From positions 23,913 through 87,912 of the forward strand of contig JAFDWO010000154.1 in assembly GCA_018268415.1 (NCBI GenBank): a stretch of 64,000 bases of DNA, in the 5' to 3' direction. The position numbers and the translations under genes are program-made. Of this stretch, positions 9,214-17,507 are shown piece by piece (within the stretch, counting starts at the first letter, position 1; every line of letters begins with the position of its first letter). The stretch is from Actinomycetota bacterium. GTDB taxonomy: Bacteria; Actinomycetota; Thermoleophilia; Solirubrobacterales; 70-9. The notes beneath the pieces are model-generated. The model ran no database searches. It worked only from the letters and a program-made list of their open reading frames with translations, and was not told the origin of the DNA.

Positions 9214-10172
9214 GCGCGCCCGGCGGCGGACTCCAGTGCCGCCGCGTCGACGACGTTGACCGGGGCCTCGTCCCGGAGGCATCGCTCGACGTCGGCGGCG
9301 AGGGCGGAGAAGACGCGCTCGTTCCAGCTGATCGTGAGTCCGATCGAGTGCGGCGTGCAGATCACCCGGGGGTCGTGCAGCAAGGGGTTGCTCGGCGCCG
9401 GCGGCTCGACGGCGAAGACATCGAGGGCCACGGCGCTCAACTGCCCGCGGTCGAGCGCCTCGATCAGCAGCCGCTGGTCGGCGATGATCTCGCCGCGGGC
9501 GACGTTGACCAGCACCGCGCCTCGCTTCATCCGGTCGAGCGCCCCGGCATCGATCAGGCCGCGCGTCTCGCTGGTGAGCGGGCAATGGAGGGTGACCACG
9601 TCAGAGCGCCCGAGCAGGGCGCCCAGCTCAAGAAGCTCGATGTCGCCCTCGTCGCCGTCGGCGGCGATCGGATCGTGGGAGACGACGGTCATGCCGAGCG
9701 CCGCTGCCAGCTGCGCCACCTCCCGGCCGATGCGACCGAGGCCAACCACACCCAAGGTCGCACCTCGGACATCGGCGATCTCGATCTCATAGCGCTGCGG
9801 CCACGCGCCACTCTCCAGCGTGCCGTGCAGCTGCCCGAGCCGCTTCATTGCGGCGAGCATCAGCGCGATCGTTCCCTCGGCGACCGGGCGACTGCCGGCT
9901 GCGGGTGCGTAGACGACGGGGACCCCGCGTTCGGTCGCCGCCGCGACGTCGACGTTGTCGACGCCCGAGCCGGTGCGGGCGATGACGCGCAACGACGTCG
10001 CCCGCCGGATCTCTGCGGCACGTAGCTCCTCGGCCCGAACCAGGAGCACCTCAGCCTGGTCAAGATCAGACCAGTCGGGCGCCAGTAACTGCACCGGGCC
10101 GAGCGAATCGAAGGCGCGCTGGGCGGCAGCCGGCACCGGCGCGGTGGCGTAGACGCGGGTCAACCGAACCAC
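9210..10172 (-). CDS. D-isomer-specific 2-hydroxyacid dehydrogenase
   Basis: A 320-residue NAD-dependent dehydrogenase: VIARTGSGVDNVD, the Rossmann motif GLGRIGREVA, VTLHCPLT, VNVARGE with the catalytic Arg, DVFAVEPP with the Glu, and CTPHSIG with the His. It starts with GTG at 10172 and overlaps the IolD-like gene by 13 bases. It probably interconverts a 2-keto acid and a D-2-hydroxyacid, such as a product of ring or lactone opening in this pathway. Confidence 0.85.
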   Translation of the reverse strand: MVRLTRVYATAPVPAAAQRAFDSLGPVQLLAPDWSDLDQAEVLLVRAEELRAAEIRRATSLRVIARTGSGVDNVDVAAATERGVPVVYAPAAGSRPVAEGTIALMLAAMKRLGQLHGTLESGAWPQRYEIEIADVRGATLGVVGLGRIGREVAQLAAALGMTVVSHDPIAADGDEGDIELLELGALLGRSDVVTLHCPLTSETRGLIDAGALDRMKRGAVLVNVARGEIIADQRLLIEALDRGQLSAVALDVFAVEPPAPSNPLLHDPRVICTPHSIGLTISWNERVFSALAADVERCLRDEAPVNVVDAAALESAAGRA

Positions 10173-12031
10173 CGCATGCGCTTCCGCCCGGCGATCGTCT
10201 CGGCGGCCTGCTGTTCACTCTCCGGCCTGCTCGACACCTCGGGGACACCGACGTCCCACCAGCATTCCGAGTCGAGGATCAGGCGGTAGGGCTCGGTGTG
10301 GCAGACGATCACGCTCGGGCGCTCCTCGGCACGGGCCGCCTCCAGCGCCGCGACCACCTCGGCCGGCGTGCGCACCTCGAAGGCGGCGCAGCCATAGGAC
10401 TGCGCATTGGCCACGTAATCGACGGGGACAAACTCGCCGTCCAGCGCTCCGTCGTCGGAGCGGCGTCGGAACTCCAGACCAAAGGAGCGGGCGATGCGGC
10501 CGCGCTGCAGCGCGTGGATCGACTGGAACCCGTGGTTGTCGACGAGGACGACCGTGATCTTGAGGCCCTCCTGGACAGCGGTGACGAGCTCGGTGTGACC
10601 CATCAGGTAAGTGCCGTCGCCAATCAGGACGTAGACCTCGCCGTCGGCGCCCTTTGCCATCCGAGCCCCGAGCGCCGCCGGGATCTCGTGTCCCATGGTC
10701 GAGAACCCGACCTCCATCTGCACTTCGGCTCCCTGCGAGGTGTCCCACGCCTTGTGGATGTCGACGTGGGGGGTCCCCGAGGCGACGACCAGGACGTCGT
10801 CGGAAGCGGCTGCGCCATTCAGCGCGTGAAGTACCTGGTGTTGGCTCATCGCCTCGCCCTCGTGCTCGTCGCGATCGGCGGCCAGGTCCTCCTGCCAGCG
10901 CCGCCGGCGCTCCGCCGTCTCCTCGGGCCAGCTCGGTGCGGAGCGGTACTCGCCGAGCAGCCGGTGGAGAGATTCGAGGGCAAGGCGGGCGTCGGCACGG
11001 ACCGGCGTGGCGCCGAGCTTGTGGGCGTCGAACTGGTCGAGGTTGATCGCCCCGAAGCGGACCTCGGGACGGGCGAAGAGGGTGTTCGAGCCGGTGGTCA
11101 GATCAATCAGCCGGGTGCCGATGCTGAGGATGAAGTCGGCCTCGCCTGCGAGGTGGTTGGCGGCCCGGGTGCCCGAGTGTCCGATCGCGCCGACCGACAT
11201 CTCGCTGGCCGGCAGCACTCCCTTGCCGGCCGAGGTCTCGGCGACCGGGATGTCGTGGGCCTCGGCCAGCTTGCGAAGTGCCTCGCCTGCCCCGGAGTAA
11301 CGGACGCCACCGCCGGCGATGATGAGCGGACGCTCGCTCGCCCGCATCGAATCGACCAGCGCCGCCATCTCCTCCTCGGCCGGCGGGCGTCGGGCGACGA
11401 GCCAGGTGCGAGGCTCGAACATCCCCGCCGGGAACTCGTAGCTCTCACCCTGGACGTCCTGGTGCAAGGAGAGGGTCACGGCCCCGGCGCGCTCTGGGTC
11501 GATCAGCGCCGCGATGGCGGCCGGCAGGGCGCTCAGCAGCTGCTCTGGGCGGCTGATCCGGTCGAAGAAGACCGAGACAGGCCGGAAACAATCGTTCACC
11601 GATTGGTCGCCCCGCGAGGCATCGTCGAGCGCCTGCATCGGTGGTCCCTGCAGCCGCGTCGCGAAGGTGTCGGAGGGGAGGAGAAGGACCGGGACCCTGT
11701 TCACGGTGGCCGCCGCGGCGCCGGTGACCATGTTCGTCGAGCCGGGCCCGATCGAAGCCGAGCAGGCGAGCGTCGCCAGCCGTCGATTGGCGCGGGCGAA
11801 GCCAATCGCTGTGTGGACCATCGCCTGCTCGTTCTTCGGCTGCAGGAACGGCATCAGCTCGGGTTCCTGCTCGAGGGCCTGGCCCACGCCGCACACGTTG
11901 CCGTGGCCAAAGATGCCGAACATCGCCGGGATCAGGCGGCGGGTCACCCCGTCTTGGCAGGTCGATTGGACGGCCAGGTATCGGACGACGGCCTGGCCCA
12001 CGGTCAGGCGTACGACATCGCGTTCGCTCAC
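10160..12031 (-). CDS. IolD-like trihydroxycyclohexane-1,2-dione hydrolase (ThDP enzyme)
   Basis: The GTG at 12031 is chosen because GGAGGAGGGAAC precedes it (the in-frame ATG 21 bases earlier reads through this site). The 623-residue protein follows IolD: AMFGIFGHGNVCGVGQALEQ, PKNEQAMVHTAIGFAR, CSASIGPGSTNMVTGAA, and the ThDP-binding stretch from GHEIPAALGARMA to IGDGTYLMGHTELVTAVQEG. IolD opens the cyclic dione made from inosose in inositol breakdown. Its IolE-like partner is 1 kb away across the regulator gene. No IolB, IolC or IolJ homologue is present in the window, so the pathway may be a variant. Confidence 0.85.
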   Translation of the reverse strand: MSERDVVRLTVGQAVVRYLAVQSTCQDGVTRRLIPAMFGIFGHGNVCGVGQALEQEPELMPFLQPKNEQAMVHTAIGFARANRRLATLACSASIGPGSTNMVTGAAAATVNRVPVLLLPSDTFATRLQGPPMQALDDASRGDQSVNDCFRPVSVFFDRISRPEQLLSALPAAIAALIDPERAGAVTLSLHQDVQGESYEFPAGMFEPRTWLVARRPPAEEEMAALVDSMRASERPLIIAGGGVRYSGAGEALRKLAEAHDIPVAETSAGKGVLPASEMSVGAIGHSGTRAANHLAGEADFILSIGTRLIDLTTGSNTLFARPEVRFGAINLDQFDAHKLGATPVRADARLALESLHRLLGEYRSAPSWPEETAERRRRWQEDLAADRDEHEGEAMSQHQVLHALNGAAASDDVLVVASGTPHVDIHKAWDTSQGAEVQMEVGFSTMGHEIPAALGARMAKGADGEVYVLIGDGTYLMGHTELVTAVQEGLKITVVLVDNHGFQSIHALQRGRIARSFGLEFRRRSDDGALDGEFVPVDYVANAQSYGCAAFEVRTPAEVVAALEAARAEERPSVIVCHTEPYRLILDSECWWDVGVPEVSSRPESEQQAAETIAGRKRMRWFG

Positions 12032-12062
12032 GTTCCCTCCTCCGAAGTTCATCGGGGAGGAA

Positions 12063-12096
12063 CTGTAGCGCAGGTTGTCTAATCAGTTAATCACTG
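12063..12096 (-). promoter_or_regulatory. Promoter and half-operator for the IolD-like operon
   Basis: On the minus strand TTAACT (12091-12086), 17 bases, then TACAGT (12068-12063) forms a promoter about 30 bases before the GTG. CAGTGATTAACTGATTA (12096-12080 region) overlaps the -35 box and shares AGTGATT with the operator at 5435-5451. The site also overlaps the end of the regulator gene. Confidence 0.45.
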
Positions 12097-12850
12097 GCGC
12101 GGAAGCAGTCTCCAAGCCTTCCGCGGAGGCAAACTCGGCGTCCAGATACTCCTTGACGGTGGACAGGTGGGCGCGCATCGCCTCGCGCGCGGCGGTCGCG
12201 TCGCCGGCGATAATCGCGGCGGCGATCCGCTCGTGCTCGGGGATCGCCCGTTCCAGCCGGTACTGCGGTCGTGCGGTCGGATACCGGGCCTCCAGGAGGG
12301 CCGCGTGGATGCGCTCGATCAGGCCGGCCAACGCCGAGTTTCCGGTCGCGTCGATGATCGCCCGGTGGAAGGCGATGTCGGCCTGGTGGAAGCGGCGCTC
12401 GGCCGACGGGCTAGATGAGCGCTCCGCCGATTTGCGCAGTTCATCGAGCGCGGCCTCAAGGGCCTCGCCTGCTGCCGCACCGGTTCGTTCGGCGGCCAGG
12501 CCCGATGCCTCGATCTCGACCAGTTGGCGACACTCGAGGAAGTCACGCAGGATCTGGCGACGCCCCTCGCCGGAGAGCTGGGCACCGAGCACATCCACGT
12601 CGAACATGTCCCAGTGCGACGACGGCGTGATCTGGGCGCCGCGGCCGTGAAAGACCTTGACGAGCCCCCGCTCCTCGAGGCCCCGGATGACTTCCCGCGC
12701 AACTCCGCGCGACACCGAGTATTTGGCCGCGATGTCGGTCTCCCGCGGCAGCCAACTCTCGGGCTCCATCTCGCCGGAGACGATCAGCGAGATGAGGTCC
12801 TGCATCGCCTCTCGGTGCAGACGGGCCAAGGTCATCCAATCATAGGACAC
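12083..12850 (-). CDS. GntR/FCD family transcriptional regulator of the cyclitol-like cluster
   Basis: 255 residues. The N-terminal winged helix has SWLPRETDIAAKYSVSRGVAREVIRGLEERGLV, typical of FadR-type GntR proteins. The C-terminal FCD ligand domain has RQLVEIEASGLAAE, the FHQADIAFHRAIIDATGN block with metal-binding residues, and a final EHERIAAAI...AREAMRAHL. Start is GTG at 12850 or ATG at 12835. It lies between the two divergent halves of the cluster it probably represses, with AGTGATT sites on both sides. Confidence 0.9.
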   Translation of the reverse strand: MSYDWMTLARLHREAMQDLISLIVSGEMEPESWLPRETDIAAKYSVSRGVAREVIRGLEERGLVKVFHGRGAQITPSSHWDMFDVDVLGAQLSGEGRRQILRDFLECRQLVEIEASGLAAERTGAAAGEALEAALDELRKSAERSSSPSAERRFHQADIAFHRAIIDATGNSALAGLIERIHAALLEARYPTARPQYRLERAIPEHERIAAAIIAGDATAAREAMRAHLSTVKEYLDAEFASAEGLETASAPVIN

Positions 12851-12912
12851 CTACCTGGAGACCCCAACCGAGGATGTTTATTGCGCTGCGTCTGGCAACG
12901 CGGCCAGGCATT

Positions 12913-12929
12913 GAGTGATTAAATCTCCG
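12913..12929 (+). promoter_or_regulatory. Putative FCD regulator site before the iolE-like operon
   Basis: GAGTGATTAAATCTCCG shares 11 of 17 bases with the perfect palindrome at 5435-5451 (AGTGATT..ATC). It sits in the 134-base divergent gap between the regulator gene and the IolE-like gene, where it could control both. Confidence 0.4.
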
Positions 12930-12984
12930 ATATGAGAGAGAGAACGTCGCTTGGCGACAGAATCCGCGTCGGGAAGCACAGCTG

Positions 12985-13917
12985 ATGCCGGCTCGACTCG
13001 CCATCGCTCCGGGGTCCTGGGGTGTAGAGCCGCCCGGAAATCCGGCCGAACCCCCCTACGGCTCCGTACTCGACGAGATCGGCGAGGCCGGTTACCGCAA
13101 TGTCGAGCTCGGCCCGGTCGGCTACCTGCCCGAGCAGCCGGACCGTCTGCGCGACGAGCTCGGGCAACGCCAACTGCAGCTTGTCGCCGGCTACGCGATG
13201 GAGCCCTTCCATCGCGCCGACAGGCAGGCCGAGGTCATCGCGGTGGTGGAGCGCACCTGTCGCGCCTTGGCAGGCGGCGGGGCGTCCTGTCTTGTGCTCA
13301 TCGAGGCCCTCGTCCCGGAGCGCTCGCGGACGGTCGGCAGGGAGAGTGACGCCGGGCGACTCGACGACCCGACCTGGCGCGGCATGATCGAGACTCTTCT
13401 CCGCGCCACCGAGATCGCGCGCAACTCCGGGCTTGTGGTCACTTTCCATCCCCACGCCGGCACGGTGGTGGAGTTCCGCGATGAGGTCGACAGGCTGATG
13501 TCAGATCTCGACCCGGACCTGGTTGGCCTCTGCGTCGACTCCGGTCACTCGGTGATCGGGGGCATCGACCCCGTCAAGCTGGTGAACGATTACGGGAGGC
13601 GCGTCAATCACGTCCATCTCAAGGACGTCGACCACAGCGCGCTTGAGGCGTTGCGCAAGGCGGAGGCGAGCTTCGAGGAGATGGTGGCCGCCGATGTGTT
13701 TGCGCCACTCGGTCAGGGCTGCGTGGACCTTCCGGGTTTTGCCTCGGCGCTCGCCGACCTCGATTTCGACGGGTGCGCGACGGTCGAGCAGGACCGTTTG
13801 ATCGGCGATCCGGCGGCGCTGGAGGACGCGGCCGCCTCCCTGCGCTTCGCGGTCCGGTCGGGTTTCTCTGCCGAGCAGGCGCCGATCGCGAGGAATCCGT
13901 CTGGAGCTCGAAGTTGA
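12985..13917 (+). CDS. IolE-like inosose dehydratase/isomerase (TIM barrel)
   Basis: 310 residues of the AP-endonuclease-2 TIM barrel family. IolE-type features: WG near the start, GYRNVELGP, FHPHAGTVVE, VGLCVDSGHSVIGGIDPV, the VNHVHLKDVDHSAL metal-binding block, VFAPLGQGCVDLP, and EQDRL near the end. Myo-inosose-2 dehydratase removes water from inosose to give the dione used by IolD. First gene of a three-gene operon in which each junction is a TTGA overlap. Confidence 0.82.
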   Translation: MPARLAIAPGSWGVEPPGNPAEPPYGSVLDEIGEAGYRNVELGPVGYLPEQPDRLRDELGQRQLQLVAGYAMEPFHRADRQAEVIAVVERTCRALAGGGASCLVLIEALVPERSRTVGRESDAGRLDDPTWRGMIETLLRATEIARNSGLVVTFHPHAGTVVEFRDEVDRLMSDLDPDLVGLCVDSGHSVIGGIDPVKLVNDYGRRVNHVHLKDVDHSALEALRKAEASFEEMVAADVFAPLGQGCVDLPGFASALADLDFDGCATVEQDRLIGDPAALEDAAASLRFAVRSGFSAEQAPIARNPSGARS

Positions 13918-14972
13918 GCATTTCCTGGGGAATCCTTTCGACCGCACGCATCAACGACTGGGTGCTTGAGGCGACGCGAGACTCTGCGACACTCGAGTTC
14001 GCGGCAGTCGGCGGCCGCGATCGAGCGCGGACCGAGCGCTGGGCGGCCGACCGGCAGATCCAACGTGCCCACGGCTCATATGCCGAGTTGTTGGCCGACC
14101 CGGCGATCGAAGCCGTCTACGTCAGTCTCCCCAACGCCCTGCACGCCGAGTGGTCGCTTGCTGCCCTGGAAGCCGGCAGGCATGTGCTGTGCGAGAAGCC
14201 GATCGGCCGCGACCCGCTCGCGGTCGAGCGGCTGGCAGAGGTGGCCCGAGAGAAGGGCTTGGTCTTTGCAGAGGCCTTCATGTACCGGTACCACCCACAG
14301 ACGATGCTCGCCCTCGAGCTCGTTGCCGGGGGACGGATCGGAAGGTTGCGTAACGTCAGCGCGACCCTCAGCTTCCCGATGGCGGGAGTCGGCGACGATC
14401 CGCGCCTCGATTCCGGGATGGAAGGCGGGGCGCTGATGGATGTGGGTTGTTACTGCGTGAGCGCCGCTCGCCTCTTTGCTGGTGAGCCGGTGGCCGCCTT
14501 CGCCGAGTACGGATACGACGGCGCCCAGGTGGACCTCCGGGTCAACGGACTACTCGAGTTCCGCGATGGTGTCCGAGCACAGTTCGACGCGGGGATGAAT
14601 CTGCCGCGCAGAGACCGGCTGGAGCTCGTCGGCGAGGAGGGCACCATCACGATCCAGGACCCGTGGCACTGTCGACTGCCTGTGATCGAGGTACGGCGGC
14701 CACCGGTGCGAGATTACGGACCGCCGAGCCCGGGCGAAGGAGTCGAGTCCGTCCCCATCGACCCAGAGGGCTCGGCCGGGCTCACCGGCGACCTGGTGGA
14801 CGCCTACCGCCTCGAGTTCGAGGCGGTCTCGGCGGCGATCGAGGCCGGGGTGGAGCCGGGCTTCAGCGCCGCCGACGCCGTCGCGCAGTCCCGTGTCATC
14901 GACGCTCTCCATCGTTCAGCAACTACCGGCATGCCTGTCACGCTTGCCGCTCCCGAGGAGGTTCAGCCTTGA
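13914..14972 (+). CDS. Gfo/Idh/MocA family oxidoreductase
   Basis: The TTG at 13914 overlaps the preceding stop (TTGA) and has GGAG upstream, giving 352 residues starting with SISWGILSTARIND. The family motifs are the N-terminal Rossmann fold, AVYVSLPNALHAEW, CEKPIGRDP with the catalytic EKP lysine, and FMYRYHPQT. Substrates in this family include inositols, glucose and other cyclic polyols. Here it likely makes the keto form used by the IolE-like enzyme or processes a methyl or deoxy derivative. Confidence 0.85.
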   Translation: MSISWGILSTARINDWVLEATRDSATLEFAAVGGRDRARTERWAADRQIQRAHGSYAELLADPAIEAVYVSLPNALHAEWSLAALEAGRHVLCEKPIGRDPLAVERLAEVAREKGLVFAEAFMYRYHPQTMLALELVAGGRIGRLRNVSATLSFPMAGVGDDPRLDSGMEGGALMDVGCYCVSAARLFAGEPVAAFAEYGYDGAQVDLRVNGLLEFRDGVRAQFDAGMNLPRRDRLELVGEEGTITIQDPWHCRLPVIEVRRPPVRDYGPPSPGEGVESVPIDPEGSAGLTGDLVDAYRLEFEAVSAAIEAGVEPGFSAADAVAQSRVIDALHRSATTGMPVTLAAPEEVQP

Positions 14973-16144
14973 CTCAACGTGAGATCGGCATCGGACTGAT
15001 CGGTGCCGGCTGGATGGGGTCCCTTCATGCCCAGGCCTACCGGAGAGTCGGGGATCACTACCCGGAGTTGCCGGTCAGGCCGCGGCTCTTGGTGGCCGCC
15101 GACGTCGACCCCCAGCGGGCCGAGGCGGCGCGGCGAATGGGATTCGAGTCGACGACGACCGATCCGTACGCGGTGATCGCCGATTCACAAGTCGAGGCCG
15201 TCAGCATCACCGCGACCAACGATGTCCACGTCGAGCTGATACGTGCTGCAGCCGAGGCTGGTAAGCACGTTTGGGTCGAGAAGCCGGTCGGTCGCTTCCC
15301 TGAGGAGACGGCAGCAGCAGCTGCGGCCGTGGAGGCGGCCGGCGTCTACTCGACGGTGGGCTTCAACTATCGCCAGGTTCCTCTGGTCGTCCATGCTCAG
15401 AATCTGGTCGCCGCCGGGAAGCTCGGATCGGTCCGCAACTATCGTGGCCGTTTCTTTGTCGACTACGCGAGCAATGTCGCCCGCGCGTTCAGTTGGCGAT
15501 TCGCGCGCGACGTTGCAGGCCTCGGAGCCCTTGGCGACATCATGTCTCATGTGATTGACCAGGCGCATCAGATGGTCGGGCCGATTGCCTCCGTCTGTGC
15601 ACATCAAGAGATTCAGATCGCCGAACGACCCGCAGCCGAGGGGGCGACGCAGTTCGCGATCGCCGCGGAGGGAAGCAAGATGCGCGCCGTGGAGAACGAC
15701 GATTACGCCGTCTCACTGGTTCACTTCGAGAACGGTGCGCGGGGGGTCTTCGAGGTCTGCCGCACCATGGTCGGGCGCCATTGTGACCTCGGCTTCGAGC
15801 TCCACGGCACCGAAGGCGCGCTTGGTTGGAGCTTCCAACGGATGAACGAGCTCGAGCTGTACCTGCCGTCGCAGGAGGGTGAGGATGTCGGCTACAGGAC
15901 CGTCTTCGCCGGACCTCAGCACGGAGACCACGGTCGCTTCGAGCCAGACACCGGCGTCGGTCTCGGCTACAGCCAACTGAAGGTCAGCGAGGCCAACGGC
16001 TTCCTCGCGTCGATCACGGATGGCAAACAGCGCCGGCCCGGTATCGCAGAGGCCTTGGCGAGTGCCCGCGTAGTCGACGCCATGCTCCGCTCCGCCGAGT
16101 CTGGCTCGTGGACGAGCGTTGGCGAAGCGATTGCTCACACCTGA
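14969..16144 (+). CDS. Gfo/Idh/MocA family oxidoreductase
   Basis: Start TTG at 14969 overlaps the upstream stop and has GAGGAGG in front. The 391-residue protein has GLIGAGWMGSLHAQAYRR (Rossmann), VSITATNDVHVE, VEKPVGRFPEE with the EKP lysine, a GFNYR segment and GDIMSHVIDQAHQMVG in the substrate domain. It resembles inositol 2-dehydrogenase-type enzymes. Two members of this family in tandem suggest two successive or stereo-specific oxidations. Confidence 0.87.
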   Translation: MTQREIGIGLIGAGWMGSLHAQAYRRVGDHYPELPVRPRLLVAADVDPQRAEAARRMGFESTTTDPYAVIADSQVEAVSITATNDVHVELIRAAAEAGKHVWVEKPVGRFPEETAAAAAAVEAAGVYSTVGFNYRQVPLVVHAQNLVAAGKLGSVRNYRGRFFVDYASNVARAFSWRFARDVAGLGALGDIMSHVIDQAHQMVGPIASVCAHQEIQIAERPAAEGATQFAIAAEGSKMRAVENDDYAVSLVHFENGARGVFEVCRTMVGRHCDLGFELHGTEGALGWSFQRMNELELYLPSQEGEDVGYRTVFAGPQHGDHGRFEPDTGVGLGYSQLKVSEANGFLASITDGKQRRPGIAEALASARVVDAMLRSAESGSWTSVGEAIAHT

Positions 16145-16226
16145 GCGGGTGGAGTCAAACCTCGGCCCAGGCTCGCTCTCGCCGCTATCGCGGCGAGCGA
16201 CGGACGAACCGGAACCAAACAGACCC

Positions 16227-16278
16227 TTGACAAGCGACCCGCGACGGGCGTAGGTTAGAGAGGTCGACCGGTCCACCA
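16227..16278 (+). promoter_or_regulatory. Promoter and operator B1 of the polyamine-type ABC operon
   Basis: TTGACA (16227-16232), 18 bases, TAGGTT (16251-16256) is the best promoter in the window. The operator AGGTCGACCGGTCCACCA occupies 16261-16278, at the expected transcription start. It is copy 1 of seven related palindromes in this region. Confidence 0.7.
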
Positions 16279-16300
16279 CTGGGATTGGAGAGAGATAGAA

Positions 16301-17473
16301 ATGTCCAACGGGATAAGCGATCGCGGCGATGGAAAGCCCGATCCAGGAGCGCGCGGGCTGTCGCGCAGGCAATTCATCGGGCGCTCAGCTGGGGTGGCGC
16401 TCGCGCTCGGCGGCGCCGGCGGTGTCATCAGCGCCTGTGGCGGCGGCGGCGCCGATGAGGTGGTGGTCGTCAATTGGGCGGGCGACTACCTGAGCCCGGT
16501 CTTCTCAGAGATTCTGAAGGAAGAAACGGGGCTGACCATGAAGGCAGTCCCCAGCGAAAACGATCAGGCGATGTTCACCAAGGTCAAGGCCGGAGGTGGC
16601 GGACAGTACGACATCGTCTTTGCGAACTGCGGCTGGGCTCCTACCTACTACAAAAACGGTCTGACCGAAGCATTCGATGTCGACGAGATCAAGAACGGGC
16701 ACCAGATCTGGCCAATATTTCGCGAAGATACCTCGCTACCTTACGTGCTCGAACCCAATCGTCTAACTCTCTTTCCGAACATGTGGGATGCGCTGACGAT
16801 GATGTGGAACACGGAAGTGTCCTATCAGCCGAGAGCGCCGTATCGCTGGAAAGATCTCTGGAGTTCGGAAGTTCCAAGTGGCAAGGTCCTCTTCAAAGGA
16901 TCTTCGGAAACGTTCTTGGCAATCGCCGGACTCTCGCTCGGCGTCCCGAAGGACAAGATCTATGAAATGGACGGCTCGCAGCTCGAAGAAGTCGCGCAGC
17001 ATCTAGCCGAACTGAAGCCATTCCAGATAGCCAACACCGACACCCTGTTCGCGCAGGCCTTCGAATCCCAGAAAGCATGGATCGGGCAGAGCGTTAGCCA
17101 AGCGGCCGAATCGCAGATCAACAAAGAAGCCGGAAAGAACGTAGTCGAGGCGCAGATTCCAACCGAAGGCTCGCTTGGGTGGATCGATGGACCGCAGATT
17201 GTGAAGGGCACTAAGCATCGGGAAAACGCGATCAAGTTCATCGAAACTTGGAACGGCCAGCGCTGGCAGAGCTGGCTCTTCAACAAGCTGGGATATGCCC
17301 AGTGCAATGAGGTGTCAACGAAACGTGTACTCGCGGAAGGCGGCGAAGCGGCGGAAACCGTTCGCAACCACGGGGGCGCCGAACCCGACCGGGCAACCCA
17401 GTTGCTCTTCGAAGGGCCGCCAAAGAACCCGGCTGCCTGGACCGAAGCCTACGACGAAGTCGTCGCGGCATAG
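16301..17473 (+). CDS. Polyamine-type ABC transporter substrate-binding lipoprotein (PotD/PotF family)
   Basis: 390 residues. The N-terminus carries a Tat-like SRRQFIG followed by a hydrophobic segment and a lipobox (GGVISAC), so it is probably a Tat-exported lipoprotein. The body has the extracellular solute-binding fold with VVNWAGDYLSPVFSE, QYDIVFANCGWAPTYYKNGL and the PYRWKDLW segment seen in PotD-like proteins. A GGAG ribosome site precedes the ATG. It begins the importer operon under operator B1. The ligand may be a polyamine or another amine; this is inferred from family only. Confidence 0.85.
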   Translation: MSNGISDRGDGKPDPGARGLSRRQFIGRSAGVALALGGAGGVISACGGGGADEVVVVNWAGDYLSPVFSEILKEETGLTMKAVPSENDQAMFTKVKAGGGGQYDIVFANCGWAPTYYKNGLTEAFDVDEIKNGHQIWPIFREDTSLPYVLEPNRLTLFPNMWDALTMMWNTEVSYQPRAPYRWKDLWSSEVPSGKVLFKGSSETFLAIAGLSLGVPKDKIYEMDGSQLEEVAQHLAELKPFQIANTDTLFAQAFESQKAWIGQSVSQAAESQINKEAGKNVVEAQIPTEGSLGWIDGPQIVKGTKHRENAIKFIETWNGQRWQSWLFNKLGYAQCNEVSTKRVLAEGGEAAETVRNHGGAEPDRATQLLFEGPPKNPAAWTEAYDEVVAA

Positions 17474-17507
17474 AGCGCGTAGGTGAGCTGCCGGGAGAAC
17501 TAGCATT

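Noticed and set aside
10298..12082. Open frame on the plus strand opposite the IolD-like gene
   Set aside because: IolD is strongly supported on the minus strand; the opposite frame is compositionally biased and motif-free.
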